A DNA stretch of 64,000 bases, taken from Patiria miniata. Lineage: Eukaryota; Echinodermata; Asteroidea; Valvatida; Asterinidae. The stretch lies in the NCBI RefSeq assembly GCF_015706575.1, contig NW_024037074.1, forward strand, positions 4,154,001 through 4,218,000, read 5' to 3'. This document shows, piece after piece, positions 1 through 11,668 of this stretch (positions are counted from its first letter, which is position 1; each line of letters opens with the position of its first letter). Made by a program: the position numbers and the translations under genes. The notes below the pieces were generated by a model. It ran no database searches. It had not been told where the DNA came from and saw only the letters and a program-made list of their open reading frames with translations.

Positions 1-1384
1 CAAAGTTCGCACATACGAACTTCAGGCATTTGGGATCGGCTAACGGTTTTCGATTTGCTCTTACGTCACAAACACTGCCAAAGAAGATCGAGGACTATAG
101 AACTGACGACTACCTGTATGAATCAACGGATCATTGTACCAAAAAATTTAGTACAAAAAGACAAGCTCGCCAGATCAATAAGCGAGTTTTGGTGAGCGTA
201 TTGGTTATATGCGAATGTTTGGGCGGGACAACCTTCTTCAAAAGGCTATCGATCGTCGGGTTTAGAGAGAGCCAGTAAAGCATTCATGAGTGGGTAAAGC
301 ATTCATGCAGAGAGAATGGGGGAAGAAAATCCCCACACAATGAGAGGGATAATTTCCACCCAAACCTACTGACACGAAGGTCAGAGAACAACCATACCAA
401 TAATGCAAGCTATCCGTGACCTCGCGCAGTTATTTTCAGAAACCGGAGCAATGGGTCATCAACACGGATAAATTCATTTCAGTGAAAAATGGATCCATTA
501 TACTTTCTTTTATGTCGTGACTTTTTGGTTATTTGATATTATGTCGAGTTTCAAGCCATTATGAGTCCAACTTTTTTTATGTACCAAGACAAAGTCCCGG
601 GTACATTCTGGCATCAAATTGCACCCCATAATCATGAAAGATGCAGGAATACAAGTCTAGCATCCTCTTCATTCTGTCGATCTGTATCGACAGCTACGCC
701 ACAATTATTTGACTCGTACCTTGACAGGATTTGACGTACATGTATAAACGATCCCAAGGCAGGCTCCGTTTATACGAATCTGTTGACACGCGTGCATAAT
801 TCATAAGTGAGTCACACGGGCTGGAACGTCAAATGCAGTGAATCCACTGTCTTTAAAAATAAGGCATTTTTTGTATGTCACACTTATTGCTTGAGACCTT
901 ATTAGTTACACGATCTCGTTTTTCCCTGAAAAAAAAAAATTAGATGATGTATTTTACGATCATGCCATATCTTAGTCATCTCGATCCGTCACAAACTCAA
1001 AACAATACAGATATATTTTATTTCTTCGGGTTTGTAAAGGAATCATTAGGAATGTCCACATTGATATGTAGGCCTATGGCGTTTTTGTGTGTATACATTT
1101 CAACCATGTTGAAACACAGTAGGGGCGCAAGATGCCCAGAGGAAGAAAAACTATGGGGTATTTTAATAAGTCATTAGAATCCATCCCTTGTTTATCGGAG
1201 GGATTGTAAACAACTCCCTTTGTATCCTCCGCACAGTTCGTTATTCCAAAATAGTCTGGTGTACGGCAAGATGCGACGATTTTTTGTGTGTCAATATAAC
1301 CGCGGCAGATAAATGACGTGGTAAGCAAATTTGCATTCTGTGCAATTTTTCGTGCAATCGAAAAAAGTTTTAACACATGACACC
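1..1384. other. Intergenic, nothing recognised
   Basis: AT-rich sequence without supported exons, RNA genes or repeats. Confidence 0.4.
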
Positions 1385-1386
1385 TA

Positions 1387-1560
1387 CACTGAAAAATTGC
1401 CTGGGCTAATTTTACCTAAGAAAGGGTGGAACGTATTGTATAACCAAATATTTCATTTGTTTGAGTTAGAATTTCTGTAAATTTCAAACAAATCTTGCGT
1501 CATACAAGACCAAGTTAAAATTGGTCTTGTATGACCACAATTGACCGCAATGTTTCAGTG
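1387..1560. mobile_element. MITE with CACTGAAAMATTGC ends and TA target site
   Basis: The ends CACTGAAAAATTGC and GCAATGTTTCAGTG are flanked by TA on both sides. An internal hairpin at 1500-1534 has a 14 bp perfect stem (TCATACAAGACCAA) and a 7 nt loop. Confidence 0.65.
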
Positions 1561-2165
1561 TAAATATTCTTCGCTGTCGAAAGGCTTTTGTACAAAATGT
1601 TACACTTCAGAACATGATGATCTCTTCAATTGTGATGGTACCCGCTTTGCTTTTGTACGCATACGATGACATTTTCATCCCGAAAGAAAAATCGGCAAAA
1701 GTGATGTGCAACATGCGCAGTTGGAATGCCGAATTCAATTATTAGCACACGTATTATGCAATGAAGCTCTATTTATAGACCTCCCCTTTCGACCTGGAAC
1801 TTCTGCTCTAGTGCTCGCTAAATGAGGCGTAAATCTGTGATAATACACGACCTCGCAATTGCCTTGCTCGTGCTTGACTTGAGTCCAGTCAACTTAGGCA
1901 AGCCTGGGTTAATTTTAAAATATATTTTCCGTGCTTATTCTCGGGCGAATATTAATATCTATAAGCAAACAAGAATTGACAGATTTGGGGGAAAAGTTCA
2001 GTGCGACATTAGTACTAGAACAACTTCTCGTTCATAACATAATACTAAAGATCTCCTAGGGCCGAACTACATTTGAAAAGAAAAGCTCATAAGCCTAAAG
2101 ATAGTCTTCATAAAGCCGTTGAAAAGAGCACCTGACGAACCATAAGAGCGAAAATGGCATTACCA

Positions 2166-2689
2166 TTAAAGGGAAGATACAACATTTGCAAACATCAAAA
2201 AACAAAATGATCAAATTATCACGAAATACCTTACTGAATTGTTAGGGATTGACAGTCTAAAGCATCCTGTAAAATCGTGGCTCCTGGTGTGCTGACATTT
2301 TCAAGAAAAACTGTATTTTTCCAACGCTGGTCGGCCGACCAGCGTTGGAAAACACTGGCTTTTTCAAAAACTGTTCCTTTTTTTTTCATATTTAGTTATT
2401 CCGCATTTTCTTTGCAATAGATTACACACCTGTGAAGGGGTACAAACCTGCTAGAGTGATTCTTTGACCTTACAATTCCCCAAAGTCTTTACGTTTCTCC
2501 GTTGTATCTTAAGTGGGGTCAGGGAACCAGACTACAAGAAAATGATTGGTTTTCTTGGTTTTTCCAGCATAAACAAGCCCAAAACGTGAAACAAGTCAGT
2601 TGAACAATATTTGCTATAACATACTAATCCTCCAAATCCATTTATTTCTGAAAATTGCAGCAAAAGCAAATGTTGTACATTCCCTTTAA
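2166..2689. mobile_element. TTAAAGGGAA-ended MITE with central perfect palindrome
   Basis: The ends TTAAAGGGAAGATACAACAT and the mirrored ATGTTGTACATTCCCTTTAA are about 23 bp. The body is homologous, in reverse orientation, to 8143-8622. A perfect 36 bp palindrome centred on TCGGCCGA lies at 2317-2352. Confidence 0.7.
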
Positions 2690-3813
2690 AAATACATGTT
2701 ATCGCACTCTCTCTTCAAATCGTACGTTGTCAACACACAGCAGACGACAGAATGTTTAGACGCACAGCGGGGGATCGGGTGATTTACAGTGCTGATTAAA
2801 CTAGGACAGAGCATCATTGGAAAAGCAGGTCTGCATCGCCTACACAAGACCATGGAGCTAGGAACTCCATGACGAGACCATTTCTCTTGGGACAAGACTC
2901 AACAGTCGCAAAGGTCACGTCATTTTGTACTTCATAAAATTAATAATTCACTCCACAAAAAATATACAGTGTTGTTTCCCTGAAAACACAGGAGACATTT
3001 GTTAATAACACATGTTCTTTTCATTCGAGCAATGGCTCGTTCCAATGCAATTCCAACATATGGCGTCCAACATATATACACTTTTGCAAGAGGCCAACTC
3101 GCTGTACATGTACATCTGAACTTCTGAAGGCAGATAACAACCGGCAAACCAAAATCAGCAGAAATTACCATTACATCCGGCAACACGCATGACAAATTTT
3201 AAACGGTATTACACCAGGTACTAGGTCTCGGATAACCTTTCAATCTTAGTACGTGCAGGTCAGTGAACGTGGCATAGATTTCGGAGCTATTGTGGAGATA
3301 TTGCATGAAGACTCGATACCATATTGTTCTGTAACATATACCCTACCTGTTTTTAAATATTGAATGTTCCCAACTTCCCACTTTTCAGGGCTTTGCATGT
3401 ATTCATAACTCATAAGCATATAATGTAAATGAGGGTGAAATATTTACATATTACACAGACTGGATATACTTGTTTGTCATAATCAAAAGCAGAAAGGCTT
3501 GACGTTAATGTCTTCACGGCCTGGAAATGGCTTGCACATGTACTTCACAGTATGTGCACATGACGTGGTTTCTATATAGTAAATCCACAATAAAACGTGC
3601 TTGGCCATGACCGACATGCAAGTTCGACTTCGATGTCGTGCCGTGGTGCATGGTGTATGACAGACCATAGACAGACTGCATCACACCATGGATCCCTATA
3701 CATAATAATATAGTGGGGCAGACAGGGACAAAGTGGAGCAGACAGGGGAAACACTTGGGGAATCGTACCTTTCATGACACAAGCATGGATTTTGGCACAC
3801 AGTCAGAGTTTTA

Positions 3814-3970
3814 AGAAAGATATTTGGCTAAAGGGCCATCGCAGATTTGTCCTGCTAAATGGGCCAAAAAAAATTGCTAGAATAACAAAATTGCTACCAT
3901 TGCTTGTTATTCTACCTATTTTTTTTCAAAGGACACATTTCCGATGGCCCTATAGCCAAAATGTCTTTCT
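3814..3970. mobile_element. Short palindromic MITE beside the LINE remnant
   Basis: AGAAAGATATTTGGCTAAAG with following GGCCATCG is mirrored as CGATGGCCCTATAGCCAAAA with TGTCTTTCT. An inner AGAATAACAA / TTGTTATTCT pair extends the stem. Length about 157 bp. Confidence 0.6.
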
Positions 3971-3973
3971 CAT

Positions 3974-4121
3974 GACAAGTCGAAAGCCAGGACGACCCAG
4001 GCTCAGATGGTCGGATCGGGTGAAGACTTTAACCGGCATGTCACTCAGCAAAGCAAGCAGCATTGCTCTAAAGGGATCCCATTGGCATTCTATCGTGCGA
4101 ACCACGAAGCGTCAGTTATGA
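3974..4121 (+). mobile_element. LINE ORF2 C-terminal remnant
   Basis: The frame reads RKPGRPRLRWSDRVKTLTG followed by a SLSKA..IAL...HWHSIV pattern and a stop. This matches the GRPrxRWxDxi..ltGlsl.ea..lAxDR..Wr.iv ending seen in RTE/Jockey-like reverse-transcriptase ORFs. Only about 48 codons remain, followed by an AAC-rich tail. Confidence 0.55.
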
Positions 4122-5289
4122 CGTGATCGACAACAACAACAACTCTGACTGTGTGTCAAATACCATGCTGGTATCATCATGGTGGTTTTCTATATCTGCT
4201 GACTGCCGTACTACAGATATTAATCATCGAGATGTATTTTTTATTTCAGAGTTGGACCAGATCCATCCAAACAAGACAGGTCCATTTTCTTCGCATCCCA
4301 AACCGTCTGAGGTTCCTTCTTTCTTTATAATGTAAATGTACTTCACAATTACAACCACAAGCAGTCAATGACCTGGCACTATATAAGAACTGTTTATTAT
4401 TATTATTATTAGTAGGAGCATGACCGATCGCTTCAATTTACGCCTAGCATTGCTGTGTTAATCCCCATGCCGAAATTGTAAAAGCGAACACAATGATGTT
4501 ATCCGGCTTTAATTAAAACTCCAAATCTGGCCGGCTAACCCGGGTAATTACTCCTGACTTATTGCTAACATACATGTACATGCATAGGAGTATTTTGACC
4601 TCCACACATTTTTTCCTCGCATGCTTGAGAATTGACCTGTCCTCTGAAAGGTCGACTCAAATTAAAAATCTCCAGACAAATTTCAATCAACGACACCGAG
4701 GGCATCGGTGCTCTTTTGGTGTTGAAGATTGAGAAGGATAATATTCACCAAGTGACGTGTAGAGGCTGTAGGCTAACAACCTCGGCTCTGCTAATTATTT
4801 TGCTTTGATCCAGCACGATCCAACAACATTTCTAGACCTGCACTTTGATTACGTTTAATACCCGTCAAGGACAGATACATTTCATTTCTGTCTGGTCTAA
4901 CAAAATTAAAAAACAAACAACAGAGTTAGAAATTACTGATGACGGATATGGAACGATTTCCTGTCATGCACTTTTCCAAATTCATCGGACCAAAAAAGGA
5001 TGTGTATTCATTTCACAATTGTTGGGGTGCTTGTTTCTTTGTTTTTTGATTGTTTGTTGATTTTCAAGCACCACAGTGAAAACAGAAGGACAACATTTTA
5101 AGAAAATGTTGTGGATGGCAGATACCAAGCAAAAGCTGAGGCTTGTACGAGACCTGGTTATAGGCTGCCCAACTATTGTTTAAACTTTAGTCAACATTTG
5201 CAAAGTTTGTGTACAATTTTTTTCTGGTCAAGTGTTGCGGACAGTATTGCATTGATCCCTAACCCTATAAATGAAGGATCCAACTATTA
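4122..5289. other. Intergenic, no gene seen
   Basis: AT-rich DNA with a (TTA)n run near 4395 and a small hairpin around 4690-4720 (ACACCGAGGGCATCGGTG). Open frames are short and unremarkable. Confidence 0.4.
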
Positions 5290-5475
5290 TATGGAGCCTG
5301 TTGGATTGAGCAGTAAACCCCTCGTGTACATCCTGATGCAAAATGTTGGATTCAGCAGGCAACTGAACCGCATTATAACGCCATGTTGGACTCCGTTGGA
5401 TTCAGCAGACAACTGAAAACAAGGCACAGTGGATTGAGCAAGAAACTCCGGTTGGACTCTGTTGGATGGATTTAA
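5290..5475. repeat. Imperfect tandem repeat of a GTTGGATTnAGCAG unit
   Basis: The motif tgttggattgagcag / gttggattcagca and relatives recurs about five times at uneven 25-60 bp spacing. No gene is evident. Confidence 0.5.
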
Positions 5476-6507
5476 CAGGGTAGTACTGGGGCCGGGTACC
5501 ACGGGGTTACACACTATATAATAAACAGGGCTTGCACAATTGAAGTTCCAGTTCCACTTATACTAGGCAGGAAGGAAAGGAAGGAATAGACCTTATGGGT
5601 TGCGTGACTAGTTTAAGTTATTAATATTAACAAGTGACAACTGATTTAACCTGGCCTATATCTATAGCGATGCAAAACCATTGCCCTTTAACACCGCTAT
5701 CCGCCTTCAACATTATGCGGTATTTAGAGAATGCTGAAGAAAAATGGCGCTCACACTCAGTCACAGCAGTGAAAGCGAGAACGTTTCTGGCATTATGCTT
5801 AAGATTCGAAAGTTTGACATCTCTGATACGGCACAACATCATGGAGGAATAAATAGAGAAGGTGCACCTCGGATCGGGGAAATTGGAGCCGGCCCCACAG
5901 ATATTAGACTTCACTCGGAATCAATGAAATAAAGCCGAGCACATCGTCGTGCTGGCACGAAAAACATGACGAGACCACAATGTAAATGTAACACAAACTA
6001 CCGTTGCTAGAGACTGTGCTTGCCAAGCATTGTACACAGGCCTTCTAGTTCTAACCACACGTTGTAGGACCTTGACTGTGCGCCACCCATGATGACTGAA
6101 CTCGACCGCAGGTCCATTTAGGCAATGGCCCCCACGCAATAATGCACCGACAGTCTGTGGTAGCCGTACTGTGACAAGTCACGAAACTACAGTCTTGTTG
6201 TATGAAACTACACGTAGAGCTGTATTATGCAGCTCTATGACGTACACTGAAAAGCTTAATTTCTAGACTTCGTTTGTGCTAACCTTCAGTCTCCTGATCA
6301 TGACGAACAGCGCCGCTATTCGAAACGTCCAGTTAAACCATGGAGGAAGGAATGTTGCTAGAAATGGATGGAGCTAGCATAGTTCTTCTCAGAACCACAC
6401 AACTCAAAAGATATATCATTCACATGGCGTTCAAGTACAGCAAACCTCTCAATCATTGTTCACGTCCACCATGCAAACCTTTATTCCCTTTTAGGTCTCA
6501 ACTAGCC

Positions 6508-6924
6508 TAGCCCCATAAATTTTGCCAATTTACTGGACATCTCCGTAAATAAAGGCCACACATGGAACATGTATCCGAATATAGAACGTTGTCAAGTTTT
6601 TATTTTCACACACTTTGTAGTTTATTTAAGCACACTCACCCTTTTTAAAGCGATAGAAAATTATTCCAGAAAATCTCAATTCCAACTTGAAATTACACGA
6701 AAAAGAGATGTCTGAAAAAGGGGGACAAATTTTCTATCGCTTTAATTAAAGAGGGCGAGTGTGCTTCTAAAGCAAAGTCTAAATGTGAAAATAAAACTTG
6801 TCAAAGTTCTACATCATGTACATATTGGGCATGCGCAATTGCGCATGTTCGGGTACATGTTCCAAGTGTGGCCTGTACTGGTCAATGCTGGTAGTCAAGT
6901 AAATTGGCCACATTTATGGGGCTA
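6508..6924. mobile_element. Palindromic MITE with TAGCCCCATAAAT ends
   Basis: The left arm (TAGCCCCATAAAT..., GGCCACACATGGAACATGTA, AGCACACTC, AAAGCGATAGAAAATT) is mirrored in order in the right arm to ATTTATGGGGCTA. The arms are about 170-200 bp with a few small indels. Confidence 0.7.
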
Positions 6925-8142
6925 CAACTAGTCTAGTTCTGGTTGCTCTATGCATGAACACACGTGTCCTTTCTCTGGACTATGGTTCAACTTCTACCAT
7001 GGCGCTATAGAATTCTACCCACAGGTTGTAGGGCGAGTAGAATGTGCCATCATGGCCATCATGCCGCATGCACCACTGCACTCGATCGAAAGCACAGAGG
7101 GCAGAGTTGGCATATTATGGCCCCAACTATAGTTCTAGTACTAGTAGTACAAGTACATTCTAGTCATGTCTAGTCGTGTTTCTAAGCTTATTGTAAGATA
7201 TCTTTACCTTAATATACGCCAGGTCTGGTCATCCAGTCAGTTTACAGGCACATTATTCCAGAACACAGATATAGCATTAATGGCCAGACTGATGTTGACG
7301 GCGTGGAATCCATGATAAACTACTTAGTCGCCGCAGAGAACAGAACAAGACATCAATAACTGACCAAGTTGCACGCACATCACACAATTCAATGCTTCCC
7401 AAGCAAGGGTCTCACTCTCCAACGACCCGGCGGTGTTGTCTCGTTTATTGCTTCTTTGTTACATCACACCAGTCGACACAATTAGTACAACACGATCAGT
7501 TCCGACAACCATGACTAAATCACTGGAGTGGCCATGGTAAAGATTGACTGCTGTGTCAGTGTGTGTATTTTTGTTCCGGATTCCACATACCGTGTGTGGA
7601 GTGCACCCACGCCAGTCTGGTTACAAAACACGCTAAACGTACGGGCTTGTGGGTGCAGTGAAAGTACATGCACTCTAAACCGTGTACATGTATCCCGATA
7701 TGTCAACGCTTCTGCACTGTGTGATGGCGCATTGTGATGTGGCAAACATGCCAGGAAGACGGCTTGTGCGGTGTGTACAGATATAGATCTATTGTGCGTA
7801 GACAGTCCTGTATGAATGCTTGTTGCTAAGACTGCTAAGACCGGAGGGTCCTCAAAAGGGCTTATCATAGCGGCCGGCCCTAGGCAAATACAATGAGACA
7901 CTGAATGTCCCCCATTGATGGTTGACAAGATAACGGTTACTTTCAATTGTAAAGCTTAAGTCCGAAGCGTTGGGGACATCTTAAAAACATCTTTGGAACT
8001 GTGTAAATACGATCTTAGAAGTTTGATTTGTGAAAAGGGTAGTTTGTGTCTATATCTGAGGTTAAAACAATCATATATTATTTTGTGCGTGTAAACTTTT
8101 TAGTACTTTAGGCCTATATGAACGCAATGTTCATGAGGAATC
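6925..8142. other. Intergenic, nothing recognised
   Basis: A 143-codon minus-strand frame at 7515-7946 shows no motif or splice support and is probably chance. Confidence 0.35.
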
Positions 8143-8622
8143 TTAAAGGTAATTAATGTACAACATTTGTCTTTCCTGTAATTTTCAAAAATGGATGAAA
8201 TTGGGGGTTAGTATTTTATAGCAAATATTTTTTACACTGACCTGTTTAAAGTTTTCTGTTAATGGATCATGTGAAAAAAAATGTTGTTCTTGAAGTCTGG
8301 TTGCCTGACCTATACATCAGACCGTAACGGAGCCATTTTATTGATGTCACGTACATGGAACCAGACAAGCCGGTTTGCACCCCTTCACGTATGTGCTGCA
8401 AGCAAAATGTGGACTAGATAAATTTGGTGAATTTGGGGCATTATTTGAAGGAAAAAGGCTTGTACAAAACTTCCACTCTTCTTGTAAATGACAGCAAACT
8501 AGGCACAATTTCACAGGATGCTTGAGACTAGTATTCTTAATTTAGAGTCAAGTGAGACATTTCATGATAATTTGATAGTTCTGTTTTTTCATGTTTCCAA
8601 ATGGTGTATATGTTACCTTTAA
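8143..8622. mobile_element. Second TTAAAGG-ended MITE
   Basis: It begins TTAAAGGTAATTAATGTACA and ends TGTTACCTTTAA. Shared internal blocks (tatagcaaatatt, agtctggttgcctgacc-like) align it with the reverse complement of 2166-2689. Confidence 0.65.
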
Positions 8623-8831
8623 AGTTGATGTGCCTTGGCATGATACGAGTATGCACATTCATTTCTCAAGGCACAGTCGTATCTATTGAATGTCAACACT
8701 TCATAATATTTTGCATGTTGCTGGCCTGCGTCCAGACTGGTATTGTAAGCTTACTCAGCTTCTTAAGCATGTGGGCCGGACGTGTGCACTGAATATTCAT
8801 GAACGACCTAATAGTCATTGCATTGACATTT

Positions 8832-9068
8832 AATGATGGTGATTGGTTCTCCTGTTTGCATTATTCATGTGAAGCATCAAACACATATGGTGATTGGTTC
8901 TCATGTTTACAAGCATCAAACATGATGGTGATTGGTTCTCCTGTTTTCATTTTTCATGTGAAGCATCAAACATGAAGGTGATTGGTTCTCCTGTTTGCAT
9001 TATTAATGTAAATCGTCAAACTTGATGGTAATTGGTTCTCCTGTTTGCCTTATTCACGTGAAGCATGC
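8832..9068. repeat. ~50 bp minisatellite, five copies, each with a CCAAT box
   Basis: The unit GTGATTGGTTCTCCTGTTTG followed by cattattcatgtgaagcatcaaaca occurs about five times with small changes; one copy is shorter. ATTGG is an inverted CCAAT core and is kept in all copies. Confidence 0.75.
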
Positions 9069-9625
9069 ACAACACACGATTCGGCCATGGCAAACCGACA
9101 CAGCATTCGACCACCATGTATTTTAAAATTTCACCCCGTAAAACAGTTTTGCTCATAAATTGCTAGTTTCTAGAAATAAAAAAAAAATATGATTGAGAGA
9201 TCGACTTATTAAATCGGCCGTCACTGTTATACTACTGGCATATTTACTTTTTTACAAATTTCGAATAGTTTGCGGCTAGACAGTATAATTATTCAGTTTA
9301 GCATGGAAGACTGATTCCTGCCCCTTTTATAATCGACAATATTGGGACAGAAACCAGTCTGAACATGAACAGCGAGATGTATTTGTGTGCAAAAGCAACC
9401 CCCAGAAGTCTTCACTTTTGTTAATACCAACGCCAATTTTATTGCGTTAAGCGTTAAAATAACACACTCTTAAGGGGTCAAAACTTGTACGGAGAAAATG
9501 CAAAAGACATTTGCTAAACAGTATGGACAGTATAGGGCCTATCCATAAATATTGTAAATAAATTTAAAAACAAAAAATAAATTGAAAAAAACCCTTGAAA
9601 TCAAACGGATTTTTTTTTTTTACGA

Positions 9626-9790
9626 CTGGATAATTACATCTCTGCGCAATGGATAAAACAAAATAATTTTAAAAAATATGGCATAGCATACTGAGTTTTT
9701 CTACTATTGGATAATTACATCTCTGCGCAATGGATAAAAAAATAATAAAAAAACCTTGAAATATGGCATATGATTTTTGTACACGATTGG
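9626..9790. repeat. ~85 bp tandem duplication
   Basis: GGATAATTACATCTCTGCGC followed by aatggataaaa and an aatatggcata block occurs twice, with a degenerate third start (gattggatatag). Confidence 0.65.
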
Positions 9791-11485
9791 ATATAGTAAT
9801 TAAAGTAAACGTGTAGTTGAAGACACAACATATGCCTTCGTTAAAACAAAAAGCTAGGTCATCTGGTCCCAGCTGTATGCCTCCTTGCTGAGGGCGTCGA
9901 CAAAAATATCGTTATGCCTGGGCAAGTGTTAATAAAAAACGGCATGCACGCAGCTGTATTATTACAAGCGTTTAATATATGCAGCATCTTATTAAACCAT
10001 TCCTTCATCCACATACTTAAACCACCATGGAAATTATCAACTAGAAAATCCTAGGGAAAAAATAAGGCAGGCATTCCGTCGCTCAATTGAGGATAAGTAA
10101 CTTAACTTTGCGAATCCACATTACAAAATACATGTACAATGTAACGGTAGATCGCCGGTTGAGGGTGGCGGGGTAAGCCATTATCAGCAGTCAAAACGAC
10201 CCCCCCCCTCAAAAAAAGAGCAAAAGATAACAACTAATGCTTTAAATAAAATATCTAATGCTACGACTTATGCTACAAATAAACCACAGAGCTATTACAA
10301 TTTAAAAGCTCGTCCATAAACAACTACCAACAAATTAGCAAGGTCGGCTGTTCACATGTGTGCAAAATGCTTATCAAACAGCTGTTAATCCTCCCCCCCC
10401 CCCCCCCCCCAATTCTACAAGTTGAAAAACATGCTCTGGCGAGACAAGGCAATTACACCTGAAATGATCCTTTGTCCATGCAGCTTGAGTGTTACGTGCA
10501 GTAGTGGTTTTTGTTTGTGTACTTGTACATGTATGTATGTATATCATACCTCTATGTAAATATGTGCATATCACATGTGTTAGTGTTAATTGGAAACTCA
10601 GTGAATCACTTATGTGTCACTGACTTTGGGTAGGCACCAAGGCCAACGAACTCGGTCTGTTTTCCTTTCAGAGGAAATGATTTGAAAACGAGATAAGCTG
10701 GTTTCTAGATGACCTCTAGTCTGAATCACTGTAAAAAAAAAAAGTTGGATAAAACACTGTTGGGCAATGTAATTTACCCAGAATGGGTATGAAATTATCA
10801 CATATTGGGTTGAATTGGGTAAAAACTGTCAAACTATTGGGAAGAATTTGCCCAAGAGTGTAGGCAGTTGATAATTCGACCAGCGTTGGTCGAATTATCA
10901 ACCCATTTTGCCCAACTTTTGTTTTACAGTGTGGGGCCTAGTTCAAACGGAAAGGGCGTTTCTTTTGGGTCTCTTAAAATGACAACCATATACAGAGCTA
11001 GACTTAACCACAGTCTTTCGAGGACTAATCCGATTCCCCTCCCAAAAAAAAGGTGTGAAATTTCGAATTCAATTTGAGTTCTCATATCACAACATTAACA
11101 GGCAATTAAGAATCGCGAGGAATAACGTCGCAGAGAAAAAAGGGGTCTAAATACGATGCAGACTTAACGGTAAATACACGCCACACCATTAATGCATCGC
11201 ATCCCGAGTTTCTTCTTCTGCAACCAAGTATGGTCACTATTCATATTACGCATGCGCGAAAGATATCACGTGATACAAATAGTAAATCACGTGAGTCTGA
11301 TAAGTCATGTGAATGAAGCAATAGGTCCGAATTACTTACTGGCTATGGCTATAAATTACAACGCGCCTATGGAAGCGGCTGCAGCCTATAGCCACTTCCC
11401 ATAGACCCGTGTGTTATTTCCAAGCCGTAGCCAATTAGTGATTCGGACGCGGCTTATCATTTGATTTATATATCATATCAGACTC
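9791..11485. other. Intergenic around the CACTGTAAAA MITE
   Basis: Apart from the MITE at 10727-10931, I see only poly-C runs (about 10202 and 10391-10410). Confidence 0.4.
10727..10931. mobile_element. MITE with CACTGTAAAA ends
   Basis: CACTGTAAAA at the left and TTTTACAGTG at the right, with AAGTTGG / CCAACTTT just inside. A perfect internal palindrome TTGATAATTCGACCA... at 10868-10901 carries the same GACCAGCGTTGGTC-type core seen at 2317-2352. Confidence 0.6.
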
Positions 11486-11668
11486 GCGTGATTTATTATT
11501 TTAATCACGTAGCGGGCCCTCATTTGTCTATACGAACCGTCGTTGAAAACGGCAAGGTAAATTCTTAAAAACGACTTACGTGATTTATTATTTTAATCAC
11601 GTAGCGAGCCCTGATTTGTCGATACGATCCGTCGTTAAAAACGGCATGGTAAATTCTTAAAAATGATA
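11486..11668. repeat. ~93 bp tandem duplication with two hairpins per unit
   Basis: Each unit contains CGTGATTTATTATTTTAATC closing as a hairpin with CACG, and a second small hairpin CCGTCGTTnAAAACGGC. The two copies differ at a few bases. Confidence 0.75.
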
